Assembly: GCA_963838155.1 (NCBI GenBank)
Contig: CAWIQE010000036.1
Location: 1 to 64,000 of the forward strand
Length of the DNA: 64,000 nt
Direction of reading: 5' to 3'
From: Pararhizobium_B sp963838155
Lineage (GTDB): Bacteria > Pseudomonadota > Alphaproteobacteria > Rhizobiales > Rhizobiaceae
Below are positions 14,776-23,721 of this stretch, piece by piece (position 1 is the first letter of the stretch; each line of letters begins with the position of its first letter). The translations under genes were made by a program, and so were the position numbers. The notes beneath the pieces were generated by a model. The model worked only from the letters and a program-made list of their open reading frames with translations, did no database searches and had not been told where the DNA came from.

Positions 14776-15943
14776 CGACGATTTTAATACTGAAACTAGT
14801 TCCACCGAGTATGATTCCGATTATGAGGGGCCAGGTAACTATCGATTAAGCAGTCGAATGCAGGAGTTTTACGAGAGCGGGACGGCTAGTCAAGCGCCAA
14901 CTTACTATGTTAAATCGGGGACTTCATCCTTTGACGACGACATCCAGGACGATGTTCAATCGGAGTCGTCGTCCTATGAGGAAGACATCGAGACAGGACC
15001 GGTTACGCGGAAGGACAGCCTGGAGTCGAAGGCACTCGCGGAGCTCCTGAACCCCAAAAACTGCATGCTGCCGCTCGGCCGTTGCCCGGGAGCTGGTGGC
15101 TGCGTTATTGCCTGGCTCAACCTATCCGAGACGATGAAGAGCGGAGTGGCGGGCCTGTGTTCGACCACTTTGACATTCGGCCTCCGGCCGCTCGTCCAGA
15201 CGGCCGTCGCTTCCGCACTCGGCGCGGCTGCCGCCCCGGCCCTTGTGACCTCCCTGACCAGTGCGATCGTGAGCGGCATTTTCGTGGGCCTCATTCACTC
15301 GACGGTCTCGGCCGCCGTTTCAGGCATCGTCAACGGCTTCTTGGCGACGGACACCCACCCGTTGGAGAAAGATGCCGGCTACTGGAAGAAGTTTGCAGCC
15401 GAAGTCGGCTCCGTAGATGCAGTCGTCTTCGCGAACTTCGTCGCAGCCTACGCAACGCGCGGCGCCATCGTGGAAGAGCATGCCGTCGAGAATGTATGGA
15501 ATCTCGTTACTGCGACGGCAGGTGCATCCATTGGTGCCGGATTCATGTCGGGGGCGATGACGAATGTGGTGCAGCAGGCTTTGGTCAGATATACGGAGGT
15601 ATACGGGACCAAGCCCGCTCCCGATATCAAGGGCAAGAAGCTGGAGTTCCTCAAGACAACGGTCAAGAACGTTTGGGTCGCCAACGGCCTCGAGGGGTTC
15701 GGGAAGAACATTGTCGGAAAGATGGTCGGTGCTGCCACGGGCATGGTCGCGGCAACGTATATCGGTGGTGCGAACCCCACCGATATCGACGCCAGCCTGA
15801 TGGGTGGAGGAGCCATGGCCGGCTTTCTGACGGCGTGGTTCCTCGGCATTCGCGGCGGGCAGTTAGCGGGGCATGCCTCGGACGACATCGAGATGCCGAG
15901 CGTTTCCGAAATAGCGCAAAACACGAGGATTCTTCCCGGCTGA
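14717..15943 (+). CDS. C-terminal part of the chimeric putative effector, glycine/alanine-rich membrane-active region
   Basis: In phase from the A5 run onward: an acidic Ser-rich linker (TDDDFNTETSSTEYDSDYEG), then from about 15060 a GC-rich body with long amphipathic Gly/Ala segments: GLCSTTLTFGLRPLVQTAVASALGAAAAPALV, LTSAIVSGIFVGLIHSTVSAAVSGIVNGF, TAGASIGAGFMSGAMTNVVQQAL, VGAATGMVAATYIGG and GGGAMAGFLTAWFLGIRGG. Such glycine-zipper helices suggest membrane insertion, as in translocators or membrane-targeted effectors. The listed start (TTG 14717) is only the limit of the open frame; the natural start is the ATG at 14380. No homologue recognised. Confidence 0.6.
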   Translation: MITLIRKKRFQLKKDDNFTDDDFNTETSSTEYDSDYEGPGNYRLSSRMQEFYESGTASQAPTYYVKSGTSSFDDDIQDDVQSESSSYEEDIETGPVTRKDSLESKALAELLNPKNCMLPLGRCPGAGGCVIAWLNLSETMKSGVAGLCSTTLTFGLRPLVQTAVASALGAAAAPALVTSLTSAIVSGIFVGLIHSTVSAAVSGIVNGFLATDTHPLEKDAGYWKKFAAEVGSVDAVVFANFVAAYATRGAIVEEHAVENVWNLVTATAGASIGAGFMSGAMTNVVQQALVRYTEVYGTKPAPDIKGKKLEFLKTTVKNVWVANGLEGFGKNIVGKMVGAATGMVAATYIGGANPTDIDASLMGGGAMAGFLTAWFLGIRGGQLAGHASDDIEMPSVSEIAQNTRILPG

Positions 15944-16081
15944 CGCCATTTCGGGTGCGGGACCTGTCCCCGCACCCCCCTCCGGCCGCCCCGACAAGGC
16001 GGCCGCCGAGAATTCGAACGGACCGGCCCGGTCCTCGTCGGGGCCGGTATCCGACCCGCGGGGGACTGCCCCGGACGCCTG

Positions 16082-16117
16082 CCGCAGCGTCCCATGCAGT
16101 TCCCTGCGGGTTTTTTT
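16082..16117 (+). terminator. Rho-independent terminator downstream of the chaperone-effector operon
   Basis: CCGCAG (16082-16087) pairs with CTGCGG (16104-16109) and is followed by G and seven T residues (16111-16117). A further perfect GC stem, CGGCCGCC/GGCGGCCG, lies at 15983-16005. Both follow the effector stop at 15943 and precede the next gene. Confidence 0.75.
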
Positions 16118-16228
16118 CGTTCCCTCCGCCGCGCGGCGGCCCTTGCTTCGCCCGTGCGGGCGCGAATAAGGTCGGGCCGATCCGCGGCAATCGTCGGACT
16201 GCCGTCGGAGCACGATGAGGACTTGACC

Positions 16229-16765
16229 ATGCGCACGATCGATCCCGCCCGCTCGACCCTCCTGATGATCGACATGCAGCAGCGGCTGGTGCCGGCGATC
16301 GACGATCGGGAGGCCCTCGTCGCGACCATCCGCCGCCTGCTCGACGCCGCGCGGCTTCTCGGTGTGCCCGCCGTCGCCACCGAACAGTATCGAAAGGGCC
16401 TCGGCCCGACGATCGAAGAGCTTGCGATCGACCGCGCGGACGTTCTCGAAAAGACCGAGTTCGACGCCGGCCGCAACCCCGGCTTCGCCCGTCTCCTGCC
16501 GGGCGAGCGGCCCGACCTCGTCCTCGTCGGCTGCGAGGCGCATGTCTGCGTGCTGCAGACGGCGCTCGGCCTGCTCGACGGCAAGCGGAAGGTCTATGTC
16601 GTCGCCGACGGCACGGGCTCGCGCGCCCCGGAGAACAAGGCCGCCGGCCTCGACCGCATGCGCCGCCACGGTGCCGAGATCGTCACTTCCGAGATGGTGC
16701 TGTTCGAATGGCTGGGCGGCAAGGAAAACCCGCATTTCAAGGATGTGGCCGCGCTCGTCCGCTGA
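16229..16765 (+). CDS. Isochorismatase-like cysteine hydrolase
   Basis: The 178-aa product has the cysteine-hydrolase fold: LLMIDMQQRLV with catalytic D15, an acidic/Lys centre near KTEFDA, and GCEAHVCVLQTALGLL with the nucleophilic cysteine. It resembles YcaC-type hydrolases rather than true isochorismatases. The ATG at 16229 is preceded by GATGAGG. It stands alone, downstream of the effector-operon terminator and convergent with tetR. The substrate is unknown. Confidence 0.88.
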   Translation: MRTIDPARSTLLMIDMQQRLVPAIDDREALVATIRRLLDAARLLGVPAVATEQYRKGLGPTIEELAIDRADVLEKTEFDAGRNPGFARLLPGERPDLVLVGCEAHVCVLQTALGLLDGKRKVYVVADGTGSRAPENKAAGLDRMRRHGAEIVTSEMVLFEWLGGKENPHFKDVAALVR

Positions 16766-16799
16766 ACCCGCCAGAGGCCGCCGCGAGCCGCCCGCCGCC

Positions 16800-17351
16800 T
16801 CATCCGGTGCCCGGGATCTGCGCCTTCAGGTAGTCGACCACCGCGTCGCGCTCCTCCGCCGTCAGCACCTCGGCATCGAACAGTTCCAGGCAGCGCATGC
16901 CCTCGATCGCCAGGAAGGCGGCGATCGCCGGCAGCGGATCGCCGCTTTGCTCGCGAAAGCGGTCGACGATGTCCTTCTGGAAGCGGCGGATCGGATCGAT
17001 GAATTCCGGGTTCTCCGCGATGGCCGCGAGAATGCCAGAGGGCGGCGGCCCCTTACGGCAGCATTCCTCCCGATAGGCCTCCAGATAGGCGCGCGCGCAG
17101 GCGTTCGCCCGCGTCTCGTCCGCCTCCGCCGCATCCATGATCGTCCGCCTCAGGCTTCGGACGTGGTCTTCCACCATCGCCTCCAGCAGCTTGGCCTTGC
17201 TCGGAAAATGGTATAGGAGACCGCCTTTCGAGACCCCGGCGCGGGCGGCGACGGCCTCGAGCGACATGTGCGACGTGCCCTGGTCCTTCACGATTTCCGT
17301 GGCCGCGGCCAGGATGCGCTCGCGCACGGGCGGCAGGCTGGTTTCGTTCAT
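16800..17351 (-). CDS. TetR-family repressor of the adjacent RND efflux operon
   Basis: The 183-aa product has an N-terminal helix-turn-helix (RERILAAATEIVKDQGTSHMSLEAVAARAGVSKGGLLYHFPSK, residues 10-52) and a divergent C-terminal ligand domain with DPIRRFQKDIVDRF. AGGAGG six nt upstream fixes the ATG at 17349-17351. It is divergent from the RND adaptor and transporter genes with a strong dyad in between, so it very likely represses the pump and itself and is released by a pump substrate. Confidence 0.92.
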   Translation of the reverse strand: MNETSLPPVRERILAAATEIVKDQGTSHMSLEAVAARAGVSKGGLLYHFPSKAKLLEAMVEDHVRSLRRTIMDAAEADETRANACARAYLEAYREECCRKGPPPSGILAAIAENPEFIDPIRRFQKDIVDRFREQSGDPLPAIAAFLAIEGMRCLELFDAEVLTAEERDAVVDYLKAQIPGTG

Positions 17352-17398
17352 CGGCATCCTCCTGCCGGCCGATGCCGGCTCCGTCCGCATCATTGACA

Positions 17399-17421
17399 TT
17401 ACCGTCCGGCCGGTACAGTAA
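17399..17421. promoter_or_regulatory. TetR operator overlapping the RND pump promoter
   Basis: A 23-bp dyad begins TTAC and ends GTAA, with symmetric GT/AC steps around a CCGGCCGG centre. It abuts a TTGACA -35 hexamer at 17393-17398 reading toward the adaptor gene, and the candidate -10 (TACAGT to TAATTT, 17414-17424) lies within or next to the dyad. A repressor bound here would block the plus-strand promoter and probably the tetR promoter. Confidence 0.65.
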
Positions 17422-17492
17422 TTTGTCAAGCACCTTATGGCTGCCTTGCGGGGGGCAGCCGCCGACGGACGCTCGCCACGGGAAACGAGAGC

Positions 17493-18701
17493 ATGATCAA
17501 ACGCTTCATAATCGCGATCGTCCTGCTGGCCCTCGTGTGCGGCGGGATCGTCGGCTTCAACATGTTTCGCGCCAACGCGATCAAGCAGTATTTCGCCACC
17601 ATGAAGCAGCCGGCGGCGACGGTGTCGACCGTCACCGTCAGCCCGCAGACCTGGACGCCCGGCATCGACGCCGTCGGCACGGTCAGCGCCCGCCAGGGCG
17701 TCGATACCGCCGTGGAGACGAGCGGAACGGTCAAGACCATCAATTTCAAGGCGAACCAGCACGTCGAAAAGGACGATCTCCTCGTCCAGCTCGACGACGA
17801 GGTCGAACGCGCCGACCTCTCCTCGGCCAAATCAGCCCTGAAGCTCGCCGGCGAGAACCTGAAGCGGTCGCAGCAGCTCGCCGAGCGCGGCATCAGCGCG
17901 ACCTCCAGCCTCGAGAACGCCCAAGCCCTCGAGACGCAGGCCCAGTCGCGGGTCGAGAAGCTGAAGGCCGTCCTGGACCAGAAGCAGCTGCGCGCACCCT
18001 TCTCCGGCACGATCGGCATTCCCAAGATCGATGTCGGGCAATATCTGACGGCCGGGACGGCGGTGGCCACGCTTCAGTCGCTGGAGACGATGCGCGTCGA
18101 CTTCACGGTGCCCGAGCAGGAATTCCCGAACCTGAAGCTCGGGCAGGCCGTGAAGGTCGGCTTCAGCGCCGACAAGCTCGACTATGCCGGCCAGATCATC
18201 GGCATCAACCCGAAGATCGACCCGACGAGCCGGCTCGTCTCCGTGCGCGGCCTCATCGACAATTCCAGCGGCGACCTCCAGCCGGGCCAGTTCGTGCGCG
18301 TGCGCGTCGAGCTGCCGGACGAGCACGACGTCATCGCCCTGCCGCAGACCGCGGTGGTCACCAGCCTCTACGGCGATTTCGTCTTCGTCGTCGGCCATGC
18401 CTCCGACGGAGCGGACGCCAGGAAGGCCGCCTCGGACAAGACGGCGGACGCCGGCAAGTCGGGCGGGGAGGGGGCCTCCGGCAAGCCGGCGGACAAGAAA
18501 TCGGGAGACGACCTCGTCGTGCACCAGGTCTTCGTCAAGCTCGGCCGCAACAACGGGCAGCGCGTCGAGATCACGAAGGGCGTCAAGGCCGGCGACGTCG
18601 TCGTGACCGCGGGCCAGAACCGCCTCTCCAACGGAATGGCCGTCACGATCGACAATTCCGTGAACCCGGCGAAGACGGGCAACGAAGAGGCCGGACTGTG
18701 A
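17493..18701 (+). CDS. RND efflux periplasmic adaptor (membrane fusion protein)
   Basis: The 402-aa product has one N-terminal membrane segment (IIAIVLLALVCGGIVGF, residues 5-22), a lipoyl-like half (VETSGTVKTINFKANQHVEKDDLLVQLDD), a coiled-coil hairpin (SSAKSALKLAGENLKRSQQLAERG...), and the second lipoyl half RAPFSGTIGIPKIDVGQYL followed by beta-barrel domains. A Lys/Gly/Asp-rich insert at about 310-335 (ARKAASDKTADAGKSGGEGAS) is unusual. It bridges the inner-membrane pump and an outer-membrane channel. Its TGA overlaps the GTG start of the pump gene. Confidence 0.93.
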   Translation: MIKRFIIAIVLLALVCGGIVGFNMFRANAIKQYFATMKQPAATVSTVTVSPQTWTPGIDAVGTVSARQGVDTAVETSGTVKTINFKANQHVEKDDLLVQLDDEVERADLSSAKSALKLAGENLKRSQQLAERGISATSSLENAQALETQAQSRVEKLKAVLDQKQLRAPFSGTIGIPKIDVGQYLTAGTAVATLQSLETMRVDFTVPEQEFPNLKLGQAVKVGFSADKLDYAGQIIGINPKIDPTSRLVSVRGLIDNSSGDLQPGQFVRVRVELPDEHDVIALPQTAVVTSLYGDFVFVVGHASDGADARKAASDKTADAGKSGGEGASGKPADKKSGDDLVVHQVFVKLGRNNGQRVEITKGVKAGDVVVTAGQNRLSNGMAVTIDNSVNPAKTGNEEAGL

Positions 18702-21700
18702 GCGTTTCGGAACTCTTCATCAAGCGACCGGTCCTGTCGACGGTCGTCGCGCTGCTGCTGTTGCTCTTGGGCTTCCAGGGCATCGTCAGCCTCGCCGTGC
18801 GCCAGTATCCCGAGGTCGAGGAAACGGCGATCACCATCACCACCGCCTATCCCGGCGCCAGCGCCGACCTCATCCAGGGCTTCATCACCGCGCCCATCGC
18901 GCGCGCCGTCTCGACCACCGAGAACGTCGACTACGTGACCTCGCAGAGCGCCACGTCCGCCAGCACCGTCACGGTGCACATGAAGCTCGGCTCGAACCCC
19001 GACGCGGCGCTCACGGAGGTCATCTCCAAGGTCAACCAGGTGCGCGGCAACCTGCCGGCCGACGCCAAGGACCCGGTGATCGTCAAGGGCACCGGCCGCC
19101 AGTTCGCCATCATGTACCTGGCCGTCCAGAACCCGAACATGACGCCGGAGCAGATCACCGAATACCTGAAACGCGTCATCAGCCCGCGCATGTCGACCAT
19201 CGAGGGCGTCGCCCAGGTGCAGATCATCGGCGAGAAGAACTTCTCGATGCGCATCTGGCTCGACCCGACGCGCATGGCCGCCCACGAGGTGACCGCGCCC
19301 GAGGTGCTCGCGGCGATCAAGTCCTCGAACTTCCTCGCCGCGCCCGGCAAGACCGAGAACGAATACGTCGCCCGCGCGATCACGCTGAAGTCGACCCTCC
19401 AGACGCCCGAAAGCTTCGGTGCCCTGCCGGTCCGCGCCAGCGGGGACAGCGTCGTGCGCCTGCGCGACATCGCGCGCATCGAACTCGGGGCGGCGGACGA
19501 CAACACCGTCGTCACCTTCAACGGCAAGCCCGGCACCTTCCTCGGCATCTTCCCGACGCCCGCCGCCAACCCGCTCGACACGGCCTCCGGCGTCATCCAG
19601 CAGTTGCCCTCCATCCAGGCCTCGCTGCCGCAGGGCATGCACATCACCATGGTCTACGACGCCACCGACCAGATCAGCGCGTCGATCCACGAGGTGTTCA
19701 AGACGATCGCCGAGGCCGTCGCCATCGTGGTGGTCGTCATCCTGCTGTTCCTCGGCTCGTTCCGCTCCGTGCTGATGCCGATCGTCACCATACCGCTGTC
19801 CCTGATCGGCGTGTGCTTCTTCCTCTGGACGATGGGCTATTCCATCAACCTCCTGTCGCTGCTCGCCATGGTGCTGGCGATCGGCCTCGTCGTCGACGAC
19901 GCGATCGTCGTGGTGGAGAACATCCACCGCCACATCGAGGAGGGCATGGAGCCGATGCATGCGGCGTTCACCGGCATGCGCGAGATTTCGACCGCCATCC
20001 TGGCGATGACCATCACGCTGGCGGCGGTCTTCGCGCCGCTCGGCTTCACCGGCGGCCTGACGGGCGCGCTGTTCCGGGAATTCGCGTTCACGCTGGCCGG
20101 CGCCGTCGTGATCTCGGGCCTCGTCGCCCTGACCATCACGCCGACCATGGCCGGCCGCATCCTCAAGCATACCGACAGCCGCTTCCAGCGCATCGTCGAC
20201 CGGACCTTCGAGCGCACGGAGAAGCGCTACGAGAGGCTCGTCTCGGGATCGCTGAAATACCGGCCCGTCACGCTGCTCATCGTCTTCGGCCTCCTCGCCG
20301 TCACCGTCTTCATGTTCTTCAACACCAACAGCGAACTGGCGCCGGACGAGGACCAGGGCGCGCTCTTCGCGGTGGTCAACGCGCCGCGCTACGCGACGAC
20401 GGACTACACCCAGATGTACGCGACCGAGCTCGGCAAGGTCACCGAAGGCATCCCGGAGGTGAAGACCCGCTTCTCGGTCGTCGGCCTCGACGGAGGGACC
20501 AATTCCGGCTTCTACGTCTGGGCTCTGAAGAACTGGTCCGACCGGACGCGCTCGCAGAAGCAGCTCCAGCAGGAGATCCAGGGCAAGATATCGAAGGTCG
20601 CCGGCGTGCAGTCCTTCGTCTTCGCCCCGCCGACCCTGCCCGGCACCGGCGGCGGCCTGCCGATCTCGGTCGTCATCCAGTCCACCGGCGACCCGGCCGC
20701 CGTCTACCGCGTCGCCGACGCGGTCAAGAAGAAGGCCGAGGCCTCGGGCAAGTTCATCGTCGTCCAGAACTCCCTGAACTTCGATTCGCCCGAGGTGACG
20801 GTGACGATCGACCGCGATCGCGCCGCCGCGCTCGACGTGCCCGTCAGCGACATCGGAACCACGCTCGGACTGCTCGTCGGCGGCGGCTCCATCGGGCAGT
20901 TCGACCGCGATTCCAACAGCTACGACATCATCACGCAGGTGCCCCAGAGGGACCGCGCCAACCCCGAGAACCTGAAGAAGTACTACGTCCGCTCGGCCTC
21001 CGGCGCCATGGTGCCCCTGTCGGCGCTGGTCGACATCCGGACCAACGCGGCGCCCGCCTCGATCGAGCAGTTCAACCAGCTGAACTCGGCGACCGTCAGC
21101 GCGCTGCCCCTGCCCGGGGTGACGACCGGCACCGGCCTGCAGACGATCGTCGACATCGCGCGGCCGATGCTGCCGGACTCGTTCTTCCTCGACTATTCCG
21201 GACAGTCGCGGCTGGAGGTGGAGCAGGGCAACACGATCCTCGTCGCCTTCATCCTCGCCGTCGTGGTGATCTATCTGGTGCTGGCCGCCCAGTTCGAGAG
21301 CTTCCGCGATCCGTTCATCATCATGATGTCGGTGCCGCTGTCGATCTTCGGCGCCGTCCTGCCGCTCAACATCGGCCTCGGCACGCTCAACATCTACACC
21401 CAGATCGGGCTCATCACCCTTATCGGCCTGGTGACCAAGCACGGCATCCTCATCGTCGAGTTCGCCAACCAGCAGCGCGCCGCCCACGGCATGTCGAAGT
21501 TCGACGCCGTCGTCGCCGCGACGACGGTGCGCCTCAGGCCGATCCTGATGACGACCGCAGCCATGGCGATCGGCGTGGTGCCGCTGATCGTCGCTCAGGG
21601 CGCCGGCGCGGCGGCGCGCTATTCCATGGGCCTGGTGATCTTCTCCGGAATTCTCGTCGGCACCTGCTTCACCCTCTTCGTGGTGCCGATGTTCTACACT

Positions 21701-21820
21701 CTGATCGCCGAATCGGAGGACGCCTTCGCCAGGCGGCGCGAGCGCATGCGCCGAAACGACGAGGCGAGCCGCCCCGACGCCGACGAGGCCGACGCCGGCG
21801 AGCCCCAGCCGGCGGAGTAG
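18698..21820 (+). CDS. RND multidrug efflux transporter, HAE1 family (MexI/AcrB-like)
   Basis: The 1040-aa product has twelve membrane segments and two large periplasmic loops. The proton-relay motif GLVVDDAIVVVENIHRHIEEG in TM4 and the lysine of LVTKHGILIVEFANQQ in TM10 are intact. It starts at GTG 18698, overlapping the adaptor stop by 4 bp. No outer-membrane channel gene follows, so it must use a TolC-like protein encoded elsewhere. Expected substrates are hydrophobic or amphiphilic compounds; specificity cannot be read from the sequence. Confidence 0.95.
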   Translation: MSVSELFIKRPVLSTVVALLLLLLGFQGIVSLAVRQYPEVEETAITITTAYPGASADLIQGFITAPIARAVSTTENVDYVTSQSATSASTVTVHMKLGSNPDAALTEVISKVNQVRGNLPADAKDPVIVKGTGRQFAIMYLAVQNPNMTPEQITEYLKRVISPRMSTIEGVAQVQIIGEKNFSMRIWLDPTRMAAHEVTAPEVLAAIKSSNFLAAPGKTENEYVARAITLKSTLQTPESFGALPVRASGDSVVRLRDIARIELGAADDNTVVTFNGKPGTFLGIFPTPAANPLDTASGVIQQLPSIQASLPQGMHITMVYDATDQISASIHEVFKTIAEAVAIVVVVILLFLGSFRSVLMPIVTIPLSLIGVCFFLWTMGYSINLLSLLAMVLAIGLVVDDAIVVVENIHRHIEEGMEPMHAAFTGMREISTAILAMTITLAAVFAPLGFTGGLTGALFREFAFTLAGAVVISGLVALTITPTMAGRILKHTDSRFQRIVDRTFERTEKRYERLVSGSLKYRPVTLLIVFGLLAVTVFMFFNTNSELAPDEDQGALFAVVNAPRYATTDYTQMYATELGKVTEGIPEVKTRFSVVGLDGGTNSGFYVWALKNWSDRTRSQKQLQQEIQGKISKVAGVQSFVFAPPTLPGTGGGLPISVVIQSTGDPAAVYRVADAVKKKAEASGKFIVVQNSLNFDSPEVTVTIDRDRAAALDVPVSDIGTTLGLLVGGGSIGQFDRDSNSYDIITQVPQRDRANPENLKKYYVRSASGAMVPLSALVDIRTNAAPASIEQFNQLNSATVSALPLPGVTTGTGLQTIVDIARPMLPDSFFLDYSGQSRLEVEQGNTILVAFILAVVVIYLVLAAQFESFRDPFIIMMSVPLSIFGAVLPLNIGLGTLNIYTQIGLITLIGLVTKHGILIVEFANQQRAAHGMSKFDAVVAATTVRLRPILMTTAAMAIGVVPLIVAQGAGAAARYSMGLVIFSGILVGTCFTLFVVPMFYTLIAESEDAFARRRERMRRNDEASRPDADEADAGEPQPAE

Positions 21821-21892
21821 CCGGCGGCGCCCGCATGCCTCCGGCAGCGCTCCGGCCGGCGGGGGTTTCACTTTTCCCTGAATTGCTCTATA

Positions 21893-21936
21893 GCGCTTCC
21901 AGGAAAAGTGGAAAGCGGTTTTCCGTCCGGAAGCGC
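21893..21936. repeat. Interspersed palindromic element with conserved linker
   Basis: GCGCTTCC (21893-21900) and GGAAGCGC (21929-21936) with the GGAAAAGTGGAAAGCGG core, followed by the linker AACAATGAGATAGAG. A second, degenerate piece (CACTTTTCCCTGAATTGCTCTA) precedes it at 21869-21890. It lies between the pump gene and the sugar-kinase gene. Confidence 0.8.
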
Positions 21937-22014
21937 GTAAAAACAATGAGATAGAGCCCTTCGGGAAAGGGCTTCATTGCCCGGGCGGTGGTCGCGAGAA
22001 GCCGGAGGATTGCC

Positions 22015-22965
22015 ATGTTCGTGAGCTGCGGGGACGCTCTCTTCGATCTGTTCGCCCTCCCGATGACGGAAGTGGGCACGATCGCAGTCGAGGGACGCGT
22101 CGGCGGGTCGCCGCTCAACGTCGCCGTCGGCCTGGCAAGGCTCGGCAACCCGACCGGCTACCTCGCCAAGAACTCCACCGACGTCTTCGGCCAGCGCATC
22201 GCCGGCTTCCTGAAGGAAAACGGCGTCTCCACCGACTTCCTCATTCCCTCCATCCGCAACAGCACGCTGGCGATCGTAGGCATGCGGCCCGACGGCTCGG
22301 CCGACTACGGCTTCTACACCGCCGAGACGGCCGACCGGTCGATGACCAAGGCGGAACTGCCCGGACAGCTGCCGAAGGCGGTGGAGTGCCTGCATGTCGG
22401 GTCCTATTCGACCGTGACCGAACCCACCGCGTCGAGCCTGCTCGCGCTGGTGCGCCGGGAATCCGGCCAGCGCTACGTGTCCTACGATCCGAACGTGCGC
22501 ACCAGCATCGAGCCCGATCTCGACCTCTGGCGTCATCAGGTCGACCAGTTTTCCCGCGCCGCGCACTTCGTCAAGGCGAGCGACGAGGACGTGAAGCTGC
22601 TCTATCCGGGCAAGCCGGTGGAGACCTTCGCAGCCGACTGCATCGGCCGCGGCGCCGACCTCGTGTTCGTGACGCGCGGGCCCGAGGGCGCCCTCGGCTT
22701 CTCGGCGGACGGCAGGAGCGCCCGGGCGGCCGGCATCCCGGTGACGGTGGTCGACACCGTCGGCGCGGGCGACACCTTCCAGGCGGCAAGCCTCCACTGG
22801 CTGGCGGCCTCGGGCATCCTCTCCGCCAGGACCTCGGCCGGAGCCGACCTCGAGGCGCTTATGGAGTTCGCCATCGCGGCCGCCGCCGTCACGTGCTCGC
22901 GCCGGGGGGCGGACCTGCCGCGCCTGGACGAGGTGCACGCGATGTCGGCCGGGGCCCGGCCATGA
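22015..22965 (+). CDS. PfkB-family carbohydrate kinase (fructokinase-like)
   Basis: The 316-aa product carries both PfkB signatures: GGSPLNVAVGLARLGNPTGYLAKN near residue 32 and VDTVGAGDTFQAA near 248, where the aspartate is the catalytic base. GGAGG lies 7 nt before the ATG at 22015, excluding a nine-codon extension. It phosphorylates a sugar with ATP; fructose is a reasonable guess but ribo- or deoxy-sugar kinases look similar. The stop overlaps the start of the transaldolase-like gene, so the two form an operon. Confidence 0.88.
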   Translation: MFVSCGDALFDLFALPMTEVGTIAVEGRVGGSPLNVAVGLARLGNPTGYLAKNSTDVFGQRIAGFLKENGVSTDFLIPSIRNSTLAIVGMRPDGSADYGFYTAETADRSMTKAELPGQLPKAVECLHVGSYSTVTEPTASSLLALVRRESGQRYVSYDPNVRTSIEPDLDLWRHQVDQFSRAAHFVKASDEDVKLLYPGKPVETFAADCIGRGADLVFVTRGPEGALGFSADGRSARAAGIPVTVVDTVGAGDTFQAASLHWLAASGILSARTSAGADLEALMEFAIAAAAVTCSRRGADLPRLDEVHAMSAGARP

Positions 22966-23657
22966 CGCCGTCGCCCGGACGCCTGCGCTTCTTCCTCGAC
23001 AGCGCCGACCGGCACGATTGGGAACGGGCCGCCCGCGGCGGCTGGATGGCCGGCGTCACCACAAATCCCGTCATCCTCGACCGGGCCGGGCTCGACTGTT
23101 CGCTCGCCACCGCCCGCGAGCTCGTGGAACGGGCCGAGGACCTCGGCTTCGAAGAACTCCACCTCCAAAGCTGGGGCGCCGGCGCGGATCTCCTCGGCGA
23201 CCACGGACGGGCGCTCGCCTCCCTGTCCCCGATCGTCACCGTCAAGATGCCGGCCACCGACGATGGCGTTTTCGCCGCGCGCCTGATCAAGGGGGAGGGT
23301 TACAGGATCACGCTCACGGCCTGCTACACGGTGCGCCAGGCGGCGGTCGCCAGCCGCCTCGGCTTCGACTACGTCGCACCCTATTACGGCCGGATGCTCG
23401 ACGCCGGCATCGACGCCGACCGGCGCCTCGACGGCATGATGGCGGCCGTGGAGGGCAGCGGCCTGCGCGTCCTGGTCGCAAGCCTGCGGACGGGCGAGCA
23501 GGTCGACCGGCTGCTCGCGCGCGGCTTCGACACCTTCACGCTCGCCCCGCCGCTCGCCCGGGACATGCTGGCCGACGCCGGTTCGCTGGCCGCCGTCTCC
23601 GATTTCGAGAAGGCGGCCGCGCTGAGCCACGGCGGCAAGCCCGCTCAGCCGGCTTAA
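22962..23657 (+). CDS. Transaldolase/fructose-6-phosphate-aldolase-like protein
   Basis: The 231-aa product has the small-transaldolase layout: FFLDSADRHDWERAARGGWMAGVTTNPVIL at the N-terminus, VTVKMPAT with the Schiff-base lysine near residue 94, TACYTVRQAAVASRLGFDYVAPYYGRM and LVASLRTGEQVDRLLARGFDTFTLAP. It is slightly longer than TalC. It starts at the ATG of an ATGA overlap with the kinase gene, suggesting sequential action on a phosphorylated sugar. Confidence 0.85.
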   Translation: MTPSPGRLRFFLDSADRHDWERAARGGWMAGVTTNPVILDRAGLDCSLATARELVERAEDLGFEELHLQSWGAGADLLGDHGRALASLSPIVTVKMPATDDGVFAARLIKGEGYRITLTACYTVRQAAVASRLGFDYVAPYYGRMLDAGIDADRRLDGMMAAVEGSGLRVLVASLRTGEQVDRLLARGFDTFTLAPPLARDMLADAGSLAAVSDFEKAAALSHGGKPAQPA

Positions 23658-23721
23658 GCATTCCGCAAGGCCGCGCCGCTAGGGTTCCGGCATCGTCGGG
23701 TCCGGGAAGTCGTCATCACGC

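Noticed and set aside
18368..21946. 1192-codon minus-strand frame opposite the RND pump
   Set aside because: Extreme Asp/His/Arg composition typical of antisense frames in GC-rich DNA; the plus strand encodes a complete HAE1 pump.
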